This document shows positions 35,306 to 45,740 of a stretch of DNA of 64,000 bases, piece after piece. A program made the position numbers and the translations under genes. The first letter of the stretch is position 1. Each line of letters starts with the position of its first letter. The notes beneath the pieces are model-generated. The model was given only the letters and a program-made list of their open reading frames with translations. It made no database searches and was not told where the DNA came from. The stretch is taken from positions 496,001 to 560,000 of the forward strand of contig JAMYHL010000020.1 of the NCBI GenBank assembly GCA_025531455.1. Direction: 5' to 3'. This DNA comes from Apiotrichum sp. Y4204. Taxonomy: Eukaryota; Basidiomycota; Tremellomycetes; Trichosporonales; Trichosporonaceae.

Positions 35306-35318
35306 TCTCTTATAAAGT
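35306..35318 (-). promoter_or_regulatory. TATA-like element of the secreted protein gene
   Basis: On the minus strand the sequence reads ACTTTATAAGAGA, about 50-60 bp upstream of the start codon at 35256. The distance suits a core promoter and supports a start at or near 35256. Confidence 0.45.
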
Positions 35319-36080
35319 CCATGTCAGTCGTGTAACGATCACACGTGCGTGAGTATGGGAGTCTAAGGATGTAGGTTATGCTTGACCCTGGTGTTCAAGG
35401 AGTTCAACACACGCTAGACGTGCGGATGAGGTCAACAGGTCAGAAATAGCAGGCCAAGAAGTGGGATTGGAGAATGCGACGTATCGTGATCGACAGTCAA
35501 TGACACGCACGAGGGGACAATGAAACGCAGTCGCCCGCCGAACTGCACACGCTCCCTGTTTGCTCATTCTGTGTGCACACCTACCGATACTCGGTTGTAA
35601 GCCCGTAAGCCAAACTCACGCATCTGGGCTGAGCGAGACCTCATGGCTCCCTGGTTGTATCGATTTCTTAGGTGACTGACAGAGTTTAGCTGTTGGGGGT
35701 TTGAGGGGACAACAGGCTTGGCATGCCCTTACATGTCCTGGGCCGCACGCGCGCTACAGTGACTGAACCAGCGAGCAATAGAGCAATGTGTGCAGGACAT
35801 TCACATCGTGACAGATCATCGTCGAGAGACGGTACTTACAGAGCCGTGGGGGATCGTCCTCATCTCTTACACCGACCTTTCAGCTAATATAGAATGAAAC
35901 GGTTGGAAATAGTCCTTTTGGTCGGCACGGAGAGGAGTGGAATAACACTGGTGAAGGACACTCACGGAAACTGTTGGCGGTATCGTGCAGCACCTCCTGG
36001 TGCAGCAACACCTCCATAACCTCTCGTAATCGGCGAACTGGCCGGGTTGCTGGGAGGCACTCGTCCAGAACTACAGCTGA

Positions 36081-36290
36081 CCTTGCAAGAACGGGAATTT
36101 TGTTGAACTTAAGGTTGATGTGCTTCACGCCTCATCGCATTCGCTCCTACTCAACAACAATCGCCCTTGCACGAACGGGAATATTGTGAGCCTGCAGGAC
36201 AGGATGTGCTTTACGCCGCCTCGCATTCGCCAATGCCAGCCCAAAATTCCCGTTCGACGCACAACGGCCAGCAAGAAATTCCCGTTCGCT
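36081..36290. repeat. Imperfect 65-bp duplication with four GAACGGGAAT boxes
   Basis: A unit starting ccttgc and ending gcattcgc occurs at about 36081-36144 and again at about 36165-36230 with scattered changes. Each copy holds GAACGGGAAT (36089-36098 and 36173-36182). The reverse complement ATTCCCGTTC follows twice at 36046+200 (36246-36255) and 36278-36287. The array therefore has two boxes in each direction, with 84 bp and 32 bp between like-oriented copies. Its position about 600-800 bp upstream of a sugar transporter suggests a regulator array; no factor is known to me for this box. Confidence 0.75.
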
Positions 36291-36876
36291 GCTCGTGTCT
36301 TTACAATACAGCAATGTCCCTCAGCCACCCCACAGGTACGCCGGCAGCGCTGCCCTGCGCGGATTGCGAGGAGTGGAGCCTACTAATCTGTGCACGCGGT
36401 GTGCGCGTTTTAGTGCCTCACGTGTACGCATATCCCATCAGCTGACGTGGGTTGCTGTGACCGCATGTTGCCGATCGGCAAGTTGCCCAAGTGGACGCGG
36501 TAGGTGGTATAGGTGGACGCAGGGGGGCTGGGCATGGGCTTATGGCTGCGTTGGCTGCCGACATGGCTGTTGATCTACAATTCTGCGCTGCAGGGGGTTT
36601 GTTATTCGCCGGATGTTCGGCGTGTTCGCCGCGTCATGATCTTATCTCACATTCTCTGATCGTCGTGCCGGCTACCGGCTTGGCAAGGTCGAGATCCGAG
36701 AAAGCCAACACTAACTTATGCTGTACAGTCTGTATGGCGAACACCGATGCTACTCATGTGCTGCCCCACGGGCCCCGTTCTAGCTATCCTCCGGCGCGTC
36801 CATAAAAGCGGCCCCGCAGACTAGATTATGGCCCCGCGGAACCCCAGACGACAATTTGCCCCAAGCTCGACCGACC

Positions 36877-38684
36877 ATGGCGCCCTCAATCCACTCTACC
36901 CATTCAGAAGAGAAGAAGTCCGCTGAAGAGCATGTTGAAGACGTCCGCCGCTTCGAGTCCAACGAGGAGCGCGCGGTCGCGCTCCGCGCGGCGCGTGCCG
37001 CGGACCCAGGACCAGCGTGGCTCTCTCTCGCATTCGCGCAATACGTCTTCATCGCGATGATCTCGTGCATGTGTTCCGGCGACTCGGGGTTCGACGGCAC
37101 GATTATCGCGAGCATCAACTCTATGACCCAGTTCCAGGAGTATTTTGGCCTCGGCCCCGAGGGCGCCAGTGGCCAGGGCCTTGTCTTTGTGAGCTACCGA
37201 AGTGGTTGGAGCTGACAACAAGGGAATCCTCACCGTCGGTGCGGTAGTCGGCTTCTTCCCGGCCATCATCATCCCCGACATGTTTGGCCGTCGGTGGGGC
37301 CAGCTCGCAGGTAACCTTATTATCATCGCCGGTGCGCTGCTCAATGGCTTCGCGAACAACATGGGCATGCTTCTCGCTGGCCGCTTCCTGGTCGGTCTCG
37401 GCAGCACTCTGGCCGGCAACGCGGCCAAGGCATACCTCGCTGAGATCTCGTCGCCCTGGAACCGTGGCTTTGCTCTCGGAGTTCAGAACTCGTTCTGGTA
37501 CAGTGAGCATTGCAAACGCTGAACGAGGGACTGACATATACAGTCGGCAACATTCTTGCCTCGGGAATTGCCATTCCCTTTGGCCGCCTGGGCGGGTCCA
37601 ACCACTGGTCGTGGCGCGTGCCCTTCCTACTGCAGATGATGCTTGCGATCCCCAACGTCCTGTTCATCATGTTCTGCCCCGAGTCCCCGCGTTGGCTGTA
37701 CTCGCGGGGAAGGAAGGACGAGGCCGCCCAGATTCTCGCAAAACTCCACTCGCGCGACCAGGACACTCAAAGCCCTCTGATCCAGCTGCAGATGGCCGAG
37801 TTTGAGGCAAGCATTTCTCAGGACGGCGCAGACAAGCGCATCTGGGACTTCCGCCCCGTATTCCGCACCCGCAGCGACCGCTACCGTTTTGCCATGTGCA
37901 TCATCGTCGCGTGCTGGGGCCAGCTGTCCGGCAACGGCATGATCTCGTACTTCCTCCCTTCGCTGCTCAACCAGGCGGGTATCAAGAGCCCCGACCGTCA
38001 GCGCGTGCTCAACCTCGCCTCCTCGATCGTGAGCATGAGCGGAGCGCTCACTGGAGCAGCGGTCATCGACCACTTGGGCCGTCGGCCACTCATGCTTGGG
38101 TCGGAGATCTGGGCCGTGCTGTGTTTCGCGGTTGTGACCGGCCTCGTACCGCACAAGAAAGATGAAGTCGTCGGCAAGACCCGCAGTAACGCCGGTATTG
38201 CGTTTATCATGCTGTGGTCTGTCTTCTTCTCGTTTGGATGGACCCCTCTGCAGGGCTTGTACCCGACCGAAGTGCTCGCGTACGAAGTGCGCGCCAAGGG
38301 CCTGGCCCTCCAGGGATGGTGCGCAAACGTCTTTTCGCTGATCAACACATTCGGCATTCCCAGTGCGCTGCAGGCGCTCACCTGGAAGCGTAAGTGTATT
38401 GAATAACAAGTGCTCACGCCAGTGTACCTCGTTTTTATGATCTGGGACATTATCGGCTGCGTGGTTATTTATATGTTTGTTGTCGAGACCAAGCAGCTTT
38501 CCCTCGAGGAGCTCGACGAAGTCTTTGTGAGTGATATATGGCGGACCCCATCCACATATAATTTGAATGCTGACCCCAGGATGCGCCGAACCCAAAGAAG
38601 AAGAGCTTCGAGCTCGGTCGCGAAGCCCGCTTGCACGCCAAGGAGGCGAAGCAACAGGCTGCCGGCCAGTTGGCGAAAGTTTGA
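36877..38684 (+). CDS. MFS sugar transporter (sugar porter family), 548 aa
   Basis: Plasma-membrane proton symporter or facilitator for sugars; the range of substrates cannot be read from sequence, though the sequence is nearer lactose/disaccharide permeases of filamentous fungi than hexose Hxt carriers. Exons: 36877-37188, 37223-37502, 37544-38389, 38423-38526, 38580-38684. About twelve membrane spans follow a charged N-terminus of about 45 residues. Signatures are GDSGFDGTIIASI in span 1, DMFGRRWGQ after span 2, RFLVGLGSTLAGNAAKAYLAEIS in span 4, the PESPRWL motif after span 6, IDHLGRRPLM after span 8 and PTEVLAYEVRAKGLAL in span 10, then the cytosolic VVETKQLSLEELDEVF (PETKG-like, with Val-Val-Glu). 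All sugar porter hallmarks are intact. The C-terminal tail is Lys/Ala-rich. Confidence 0.9.
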
Positions 38685-38929
38685 GTTTCCGCAGTGTTTT
38701 GTCTGCTCGATGGTCCAGCAGCTATATCGTAGGGTTAATCTGGAATAGTTCCGTTTGGCAAGTAAGGAAGTGCAGCAGGTTAAGAATTTGAATGCAAACA
38801 AATAGCGCAAGATCTGTCAAGAGCCAGTCATGTAGGATTTAACGCACTTGGCCTTCTGGTCACCACCTGCGCTGCCGATTTCTGCCTCGCTGACGACCCC
38901 ACGACCTGGCCCCGGCGCGGGTCCGTCGA

Positions 38930-39032
38930 GGTGCGATGCCCGAGTGGTTAAGGGGAATGATTCGAAACTGTTCTCGCAGAACTTCTATATCATTTGACGT
39001 AAGTCGCCAGAGTTCAAGTCTCTGTCGCACCT
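38930..39032 (+). tRNA. tRNA-Ser(CGA) with a 22-nt intron
   Basis: GGTGCGA at 38930 pairs perfectly with TCGCACC (39025-39031). The D arm has CCC..GGG with the GTGGTTAA loop, the anticodon stem AATGA pairs with TCATT, and the loop TTCGAA.A places CGA at 38963-38965. A 22-nt intron lies after position 37 (38967-38988), the normal site for nuclear tRNA introns. The variable arm is long (GAC..GTC), a class II feature shared by Ser. The T arm is CAGAG-TTCAAGT-CTCTG. A T-rich stretch from 39040 suits polymerase III termination. It reads UCG codons. Odd point: the base after the acceptor stem is T, whereas serine tRNAs usually have G there. Confidence 0.9.
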
Positions 39033-39245
39033 GATCTCTTTCCTTTTTGAAGTGTTCTGACCTGGATTGGGCCCCAGGCATCGACTTTGGGCTGTTACCG
39101 AATGGGCATGCAACCTGTGTCATGTCATGAAGGCGCCAGTCTCAGTTAACGACTTGTCAATGTCAGCTGCGCATCACGAAACACTTGTGGCATCTCGACT
39201 GTTCATTCCGGTTTACTTCTAGCGCCCCAAGACTCCTTCCGAGTT

Positions 39246-40664
39246 TTAAGCGGACTCCATCTTCCAAGGCTCCGACTTCCACTGCTCCTTGGGGACACCG
39301 AGCTCAAGAAGGGTGGCGAAGGCCTTGGAGAAGTCCTGGAAGAACTTGTCCTCGTCCTGAGACGTCAGCATCAAAAAACTCAAGCGGAGAAAGTCTTTAA
39401 ACTCACCTTGGCGTAGACCTCGACCCACTTGCGGAAGGCCTTGTCCTTGGCCAGGACGTAGTCGGTGGGAAGCATCATAAGAGACAGAAAAGTCAGTAAT
39501 CATACGTATCGCGTGTTTCCAACACACCTTGGTCTTCTGTGAAGTGTCAGTAATGTGAACCGGGGGCTTCCAGACACCCAAAGCGCAAACGGTACCCGAA
39601 GAGTTCCGTCCCGCTGAGAGGCTTCTTGTTACTCACAGCATCCTCGTACTGGAACGGTCCGTTCCATGGCTTCTTCTGCCACTTCTCGTTGATGAGGAGG
39701 TTGTAGAACTCGTTGGAGAAGGTAACGGGGGAGAAGGTCCAAGGGCCGGAGTAGCCCGAGCGGTCGGTGTGGCAGCGGCCAAGGGCGTGGGCGCCGATGA
39801 GTGCAACCATCTCCTGGTCGTTGAAGCCCATGCGGCCGAAGATGTCGCGAACGTGCTTCTCGCCCTGGGAGGCATCGGGAAGACGACCGTCGGGGGTCTG
39901 GAGGTGCTCAAGACCATCGATACGGCCCGGGCGCCAAGGAATAACGGGGCCACCGAGCTCCTGGATGGCAGCGACACCACCAAGAGTCCAGAGGTCACCG
40001 TACGAGATCCAGGGGAACTCCTTCTTGATCTTCTCCATGTGGTCGCGGGCAAGGTTCTACACTGTCAGAGTGCCTTCGACCATTATCCGGCTGATAAACT
40101 TACCAGACCAGCGTTAGCAGCGTGGTTACCCTCGTTGGTGAAACGCATAGTGGCGTGGTTGGAACCACCGCTGTTGTCATTCTTGTCGTAGGTGCCCGAG
40201 GCGTGCCAAGCGAGACGGAGAATAACGGGAGCGAGCGAGCCGTCATCGTAGCCATCCTTCTCGAAGGACTCGGCAATGGCGTTGTAGACCTTCTGGTAGT
40301 CGTCCTTGGTAGGCTTAAAGTCCTTGGGAGCGACCTTGCCGTCCTCCTGGGTGTAGAACCAGTAAGCGGCACCGGCAGCGGCGACCGCGCCGAGACCGAT
40401 GAAGAGGCCGTTGCCACCGCCCTGCTTGGGAGGGGGAGGGGGCTACAACAACAAATGTGCCACAATTTAACAGAGGAGACAGATAATCGATACCCAGAAA
40501 CAAGGAGACCAGCATCAGTACTTGAATCGCCTGCTTCCTGCCATTGTCTTCCCTGACACACTTACCGCCTCAGTAGCGAAGCGACGGCGGAGGAGAGGGG
40601 CCGCGGCGATGGGAACGCGGCGAGCCGCAACGTGGCGCAGAACGGGGGTGACGCGGAGAGACAT
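39246..40664 (-). CDS. CCP1: Mitochondrial cytochrome c peroxidase, about 351 aa, with an abnormal splice acceptor
   Basis: It reduces hydrogen peroxide using electrons from cytochrome c in the mitochondrial intermembrane space. Exons on the minus strand: 40664-40566, 40442-40104, 40056-39637, 39536-39528, 39484-39407, 39356-39246. The product has an Arg-rich mitochondrial presequence, a Pro then Gly-rich linker, a membrane anchor ([18 protein letters not shown]), then the haem peroxidase fold. Distal Arg109, Trp112 and His113 (LRLAWHASG), proximal His236 ([11 protein letters not shown]), Trp252 (GYSGPW) and Asp297 (MMLPTDY) are all present, matching yeast Ccp1 Arg48, Trp51, His52, His175, Trp191 and Asp235. 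The fourth exon is 9 nt (Lys-Thr-Lys). The intron after it (39485-39527) has donor GTGTGT and branch TACTGAC but ends in TG rather than AG. An intron in the 5' leader (40667-40879) is likely. Confidence 0.85.
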
Positions 40665-42437
40665 GGCTATTGTCAGAATACAAACTAGACGCGCCAAAAT
40701 GGATGCTATCTTATGCGATCGATGGGAGATCGACGATGGGTGGATGGGTCTCTACTGCATATATCTGGATCGACGATGGGCTTCGGCCAGCGACATGGAT
40801 GGCCACACATGGCAGCGGTAGCGAGGAAGCAATCGATGGAGAGAGGAGCGTGGGGGGCGGAGTTCCGCGAGAGACTCACCTGTAGCTTGAGAAGATATCA
40901 GCGACGTTGATTAAAGCTAGAGAGAAAGGAAAGAAGAAGGAAGGAGAGATGTGAAGAGTGGTGACAACAATGTGCGCTGCCGTGTCGGGTGTCCCGCGGG
41001 ATCGGAGGGGCGCAGGCTGCAGGCTCTGGGGCGGGGCGGGAATTGCGATGGTCGTGTATAATCGTGTATTGCCGGCTTGCGGTCATGTTGCTGCCCACCC
41101 AGGCCATCACATCCACATATCCACACCCTCTGGTCAACCTCCCCAGTGTGATCTCCAAGCACAAGCACGGACGCGGAAGCCCCGGGGGCGCGCGGATATG
41201 GGGGCAGAGGGCGTGAGGGCATGGCGGTACACGGATAACCGTTTGGTACGGTGAGTGAGCATCCCAGCTGACTGTGCGGTGTGTGACCTCATTCCCCAGG
41301 CTCAGCCTCTCGGTTGCCCTCCACCGGCACACACAACACTACTCTGTCCAGCTTCCCAGCCAAGCTGTATTTGTCTTTTGCCGCCGGGGCCAATCACATG
41401 GACGATAAATGTCGTTCCGTTTTGGCAGAATAGCGCAGAATTCAACTCCTTTCGCATCCCAACAGGCTTTTTTGCTTTGTCACTGTGCCCCCGCAGTGTG
41501 AATTGTCCCTTCGTGATCCATCCCTGTCTTACTCATGCTCAGGCTCACGTCCGGGAGATCCAAAGCAATTGTCCACCAACCTTGTGGTCACAAAAGGACA
41601 TTGTCCTCCTTGTCCGGCTCCTGCCCTTGGTCTTGCTGCGGCCGCTGTGGTGATGTCCGGAACTAATCACCGACTACCTATTGGCTGCATTGGCTGCGGC
41701 CCTGTCTCTGTGAGTTGCCATGCAGAAGGCGGAAATGACCGCTTCATATGTTGTTGCTATCAGGCAAGTTGCAAAGCACTTCCGCATGCACGTGAACATG
41801 GTGAGGAACTCTTGCAGCCTTGCATCTCATAGTGCTGCAGACACCGCGGACATGATAAAGCAGACGGTTCAGAGATCGGAGAGTCCTGTCTGCCTCTTTG
41901 GTCTGCCCTCGAGGGCAGCCTAAACCACTCATCGCTGGCGATGGCCATACCCCAGCACCTCACGATCATTGAGCTTTGAATGACACCGACACTCTCAACC
42001 TCCTACAACTTCACACATCGCGGTATATTCATCAGAATTGCGTGCGGTCGCTATCCCTTGACTTGTCGAGATAACTACGGTGAATGTGGCATGTATAGGT
42101 GGCAATGCTACGACTGACAACGGACCGACTCGACGACATGACGATGACCGGGTGTGTAGAACTGAATGTCACCCCCAAGATGTAGTTGAAGCCTACCTCT
42201 GAAGACACCTCGGCATTCGGTAACTCGGCTATGTCCGCCCTTTTTTGGACCGGCCCGGTGTGCTTGGGCACCGTCGAACACGTCGAGCACAAAGTGCGCA
42301 AAATACACACTCCAGGCTGGCCATGCTGCATGCTGGGCATCAATCCGGCAGTCACGGCTGTTCGACAACGGCCACATCCGAAAAGTCTCGTATCTCTTCA
42401 GAAACCCACCTTGATCATATAGAGCACATACCCCGCC
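40665..42437. other. Divergent gap between CCP1 and the Nudix gene
   Basis: 1.8 kb with the CCP1 leader and promoter on the left and the Nudix promoter on the right. Frames up to 144 codons on both strands have no recognisable domain. A purine-rich (minus: CT-rich) stretch at 40918-40960 is probably CCP1 leader sequence. Nothing else supported. Confidence 0.55.
40667..40879 (-). other. Likely intron in the 5' untranslated leader of CCP1
   Basis: On the minus strand GTGAGT at 40879-40874 follows AGCTACAG, and an acceptor ATTCTGACAATAG ends at 40667, two bases before the start codon. Both signals match the intron style of this genome, and an intron here would leave no upstream ATG problem. Inferred from splice signals only. 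Confidence 0.45.
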
Positions 42438-43624
42438 ATGATTCTCTCTATTCCCAGCATCGCATCTCGCTCGTTCCGCAGCAGCACACTGTTGCTCATC
42501 ATGTCAGCCCGCAATTCCTCCACCGCCGCGCCCGCAAAGGCCCCCGGCGTGCCTAAGCCTTCGTCGAGGTACGTACAGGCCATTTCGCGCCGCGTGACGC
42601 GAAGGCAAAGTGAGACGCGAGACGAACTGACATATGGGCAGTGTCATGCTTGTCTCACCGACAAACCAGCTGCTGCTCCTGCATCGCGTGCAGACGTCCT
42701 CATCCTTTCCTTCTGCACACGTCTTCCCGGGAGGCAACATCTCCAACTTCCACGAGAAGGTGCCCGCCGTCGACGCGGCCGACCGTCACCTCGACAACGA
42801 GGCGTACCGGCTCGGCGCAATCCGCGAGACGTTCGAGGAGTCGGGCATCCTGTTGGCGCGGAAAGCTGGAACGCCTGTTGGCTCCCCGCTTCTGGAGCTG
42901 CCCGAGTCGGTCGCTGTCGAGGCCCGGAAACAGATCCATGGCGGCAAGATCAAGTTTACTGAGTGGCTGAAGAGCGTGGGCGGAGAACCTGATGTCGGTG
43001 AGTTGCAAAAACCATGCCGCGTATTAACCAACAGAGCGCTTGCTTCCCTTCACGCGCTGGATCACGCCGACGTCAGTCCCGAAACGCTTTACCACGCAGA
43101 TGTACGTCTATCTCCTGCCGATGAGTTCGACGGCCGCCGGCGAACGCGACACCGAGAGCGTGATCCACACGCCAACTCACGATGGCGGGCTGGAACACAC
43201 GGCCATTGCCTTCGACGACGTCAAGGACTGGCTCGCGCGCGCAAAGTCCGGCGACGTGATCCTGTACCCGCCCCAGCTGTACCTCCTCCATTTGCTGGGC
43301 AAGTTCCTCACAGGGCCGGGAGACTACGCGGCGCAGCGCGAGCAGCTCAAGACGTTCCTTGCGACAACGCCGACCGGCACCTCGGACCACTTTACGTCCA
43401 AAATCTCTTGGGCGGACAAGTGCATCTCCCCGATTCCGCTCAAGGTGCAGCGTGCGGACGGGCGGGCAGTCCTCCAGCTCCACACACCGGGCCCAGAGCT
43501 CAAGGGCACTACAAGGGGAGGAGACTACGACCGCGTCGTTCTTGTCAACTTTACGAAGCAGGGAGCAAGGAATGTCGAGGTCGCCATGCGTGATGAAGTT
43601 GAGGACAAGAAGGCAAAGTTGTAA
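42438..43624 (+). CDS. Nudix hydrolase with C-terminal AKL (peroxisomal CoA diphosphatase-like), 358 aa
   Basis: Nudix enzymes split nucleoside diphosphates linked to another group; this one resembles the NUDT19/NUDT7 type that cleaves CoA and acyl-CoA. Exons: 42438-42568, 42642-42997, 43035-43624. After SVMLVSPTNQLLLLHRVQ and FPGGNIS (about 72-78), an insertion of about 25 residues precedes the metal-binding REtfEESGILL (105-115). A long insert inside the Nudix box is typical of NUDT19. The last three residues are Ala-Lys-Leu, a standard peroxisomal targeting signal. The N-terminus (MILSIPSIASRSFRSSTLLL) looks like a mitochondrial presequence, and an in-frame Met follows at 42501 (MSARNSS). 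Two forms sent to two organelles are therefore possible. CoA as substrate is inference from family resemblance. Confidence 0.82.
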
Positions 43625-43871
43625 CTTGTGACGATGTGATGACCCATGATCTCTGTCGCTAAATCTGGATTTTGATAGAAACGAGACTGACAAGTGTCGG
43701 GTATACTGGCTGTGTTACACTCCACAATCCTCACTGACATGGCAGTCCATTCTATTCATGAAAGTGCGCAAGAGCATCTTCGATGATCTTGGCTTAGGCA
43801 AGCGGCACTTTTCCCGTCCTCACCGCATCTAAACCTCGAATTACAGGAAAACCAGAATCGAAAAAGTTGTT

Positions 43872-43942
43872 TACATCGTAGGGGAATCGAACCCCTGCCA
43901 CAACCTTGGGAAAGTTGCATGATACCATTTCACCAACGATGT
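43872..43942 (-). tRNA. tRNA-Gly(CCC)
   Basis: Read on the minus strand: acceptor stem ACATCGT pairs with ACGATGT over seven bases, discriminator A, D arm GGTGAAATGGTATCAT, anticodon stem CAACT with GGTTG, loop TTCCCAA giving anticodon CCC, and T arm AGGGG-TTCGATT-CCCCT. No intron; 71 nt. It decodes GGG. It lies between the Nudix gene and a small uncharacterised gene. Confidence 0.93.
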
Positions 43943-44383
43943 CGGCTGACGTCAGAGTTGGAAAGTCACTTCACAAGTCGACTGCGGTCGTGATCAACTC
44001 AAACTCGTGAGGATAGCATCGTTGTTAACTATGCTATGCCATGACTTCAACACGAACGGTGATTACCGGCGCGTACCCGGGCATCAATGCAATCCCCGTC
44101 CCCAGGTTGACGAAGATCAGTTCTCGGCACGGCCCGATCGTGATCGAATGAGTGTGGATTGATGACGCCGACGCCGGCTTAGTCTTCACAACTACCGATC
44201 ACACCGACGACGAAATTTCGATGTCATTGGTAGTGGCGATCTTATATAGATGGGAGGTGGTCACAGGTCAACGTTTCTGTCAGTGATTCCGCCACGATTT
44301 CACCTTAGCTCAAGACTCAAGACATTGTCAACCCACATTCAGCTCAACTTGCACACACAAACACACCCAATTCACTTTGAGTC
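43943..44383. promoter_or_regulatory. Upstream region of the 97-aa protein gene, with TATA box
   Basis: 441 bp between the tRNA and the next ATG. TTATATAG at 44242-44249 is a TATA-like element about 135 bp before the start, followed by a CT/CA-rich leader. The distinct TATA box suggests a regulated, perhaps stress-responsive, small gene. Confidence 0.45.
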
Positions 44384-44714
44384 ATGCCCCACCCACAGCC
44401 TCATGCAGAGCCCCACACAGAGGAGGGAGACAAGACGACACGCGCACTAGAACAGGGCAGCGAGGACGCATCTGGAGTGATTGCCGGCGCGTGGCACGGT
44501 ATGTCCGGTTATCTGTTGCCAAGAGCTAACCAAAGCTTTCCGCGGTGCCGGTGAAAACATTCGAGGAACAATCAACAAGTTTGTCGATTCGGTCGGCGAT
44601 ACCATCAGTCAGAAGCGCGATCTCGACAAGGACGCATCCAACGAGGCGGTCATCCGCGGGGGGACCGCCGAGATGGAGCATGGCGCCCAGCAGATTGATC
44701 GTTCGTTCGAGTAG
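44384..44714 (+). CDS. Small uncharacterised protein, 97 aa
   Basis: Two exons, 44384-44498 and 44536-44714, joined across a 37-nt intron with GTATGT and a branch CTAAC. The N-terminus is His/Pro/Glu-rich. The middle (GVIAGAWHAFRGAGENIRGT) and the following NKFVDSVGDTISQKRDLDKD form likely amphipathic helices; the C-terminus is Glu/Gln-rich. The pattern of Gly-Glu-x-Ile-Arg-Gly is reminiscent of small stress-induced fungal proteins, but I do not recognise a named family. No signal peptide or membrane span. It converges on the gene at 44980. Confidence 0.68.
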
Positions 44715-44979
44715 GCGGATCGCGGCTGCAAAGAAGTGTAAAGAAGGATTTGTACTTTGTAACATTGACGCCTGCCCCAACCTGTGCTCTGTCAACCATC
44801 AGCGACTTACTCGTCTGGCGCGACCGTGAGATGTCAAAAGTCAAGAAGACGGAGGATTCAGTCACAGTCAGTAGGGGACGACGACAGTAATGGTCTACAA
44901 AGTGGATAGTCTAAAGTCCATCACAAGGAATTATGGTACAACAAGCGAAGAGGGCCGGCCTCGTCCGCTACCTTCAATG

Positions 44980-45740
44980 CTACCTTCGCAGGTCTGAGAT
45001 TGCTGATTTGTTTCCAGACCTTGTCGGAGCAGCGCTTGTTGCAGACTCCGTGCTCGACGCCGTGGAAGTTGTTGGGCTACCGAGCTCGTCCCAGATATCT
45101 TCAGTCCGAATTGCCGGGCGTGTACGCGGCAGAACAGCCGGCGCTGCCGCTACGTAGTCGCCACTTGATTGATCAGACCTTTTTCGCAGTGGATCGGAGA
45201 GGAGGCCAGCAGCGGCGACGTAGTCATCCGCATGATGGAACGGGTCGGCGAAAGGGTTCATCGAGCGCCCCCGGCCTTTGGCGAGCACATTTGCGTACTC
45301 GCCATACTTGTGAGTAGGTGGTTCCGGATATGGGAGGGGGGAGACGGAGTGCGACTGCCGACTTGAGCCACCAGAGCCTCCGAACGATGAAGACGAGGCC
45401 TCTCGGCCGAGGCGAGGCTTGACAAAGGCGGCATCGTTGCCGTCGGTCCCGTCATCGTCTGCAAGACGGCCATAGCCCCCGTGATCGCCAAACGGCGACA
45501 GCTCTACATCCTGCTCCCGGTCCGTCGGCTGAACGTCGACGAGCACGGTCTTGTGGCCCGACCAGTCGACAGTGAACGCGTTCCGGAGATGTGCGCGTGC
45601 CTGTGAGATTAGAGTCCTGTAGTAGTTTGAGTGGAAGTGACCGCGGATCGCAACCCAACATTTCCGTCCACCGTATGCGACATGTCTAGACTCACATCTC
45701 CTGGAACGAGCGCGCCGAGTTTCTTCTTCCAGCTGGGCAT
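44980..45740 (-). CDS. Uncharacterised protein, about 221 aa, with a repeated DYVAAA motif
   Basis: Exons on the minus strand: 45740-45696 and 45600-44980. Splicing GGAGAT/GTGAGT to CACAG/GCACGC gives MPSWKKKLGALVPGD then ARAHLRNAFTVDWSGHKTVL. Reading straight through without the intron in another upstream frame is possible (start 45816) but yields a Cys/His-rich segment that looks like translated intron. An in-frame upstream ATG at 45866 is also open. The rest is mostly disordered: acidic Asp/Gly runs, a Ser/Gly tract, NPFADPF, two copies of DYVAAA about 30 residues apart, and a Ser/Thr-rich end. No family recognised. It is divergent from GLO2 across 435 bp. Confidence 0.6.

Larger units (their letters stand above)
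35257..36876. other. Divergent gap with a duplicated GAACGGGAAT element
   Basis: 1.6 kb between the secreted protein gene and the sugar transporter. The only clear structure is the repeat block at 36081-36290, annotated separately. A weak TATA-like CATAAAAG lies near 36802, about 75 bp before the transporter start. No gene supported. Confidence 0.6.

Noticed and set aside
37627..38595. 322-codon minus-strand frame over the sugar transporter
   Set aside because: Shadow of the conserved transporter gene on the other strand; it crosses the transporter introns without any splice logic of its own.
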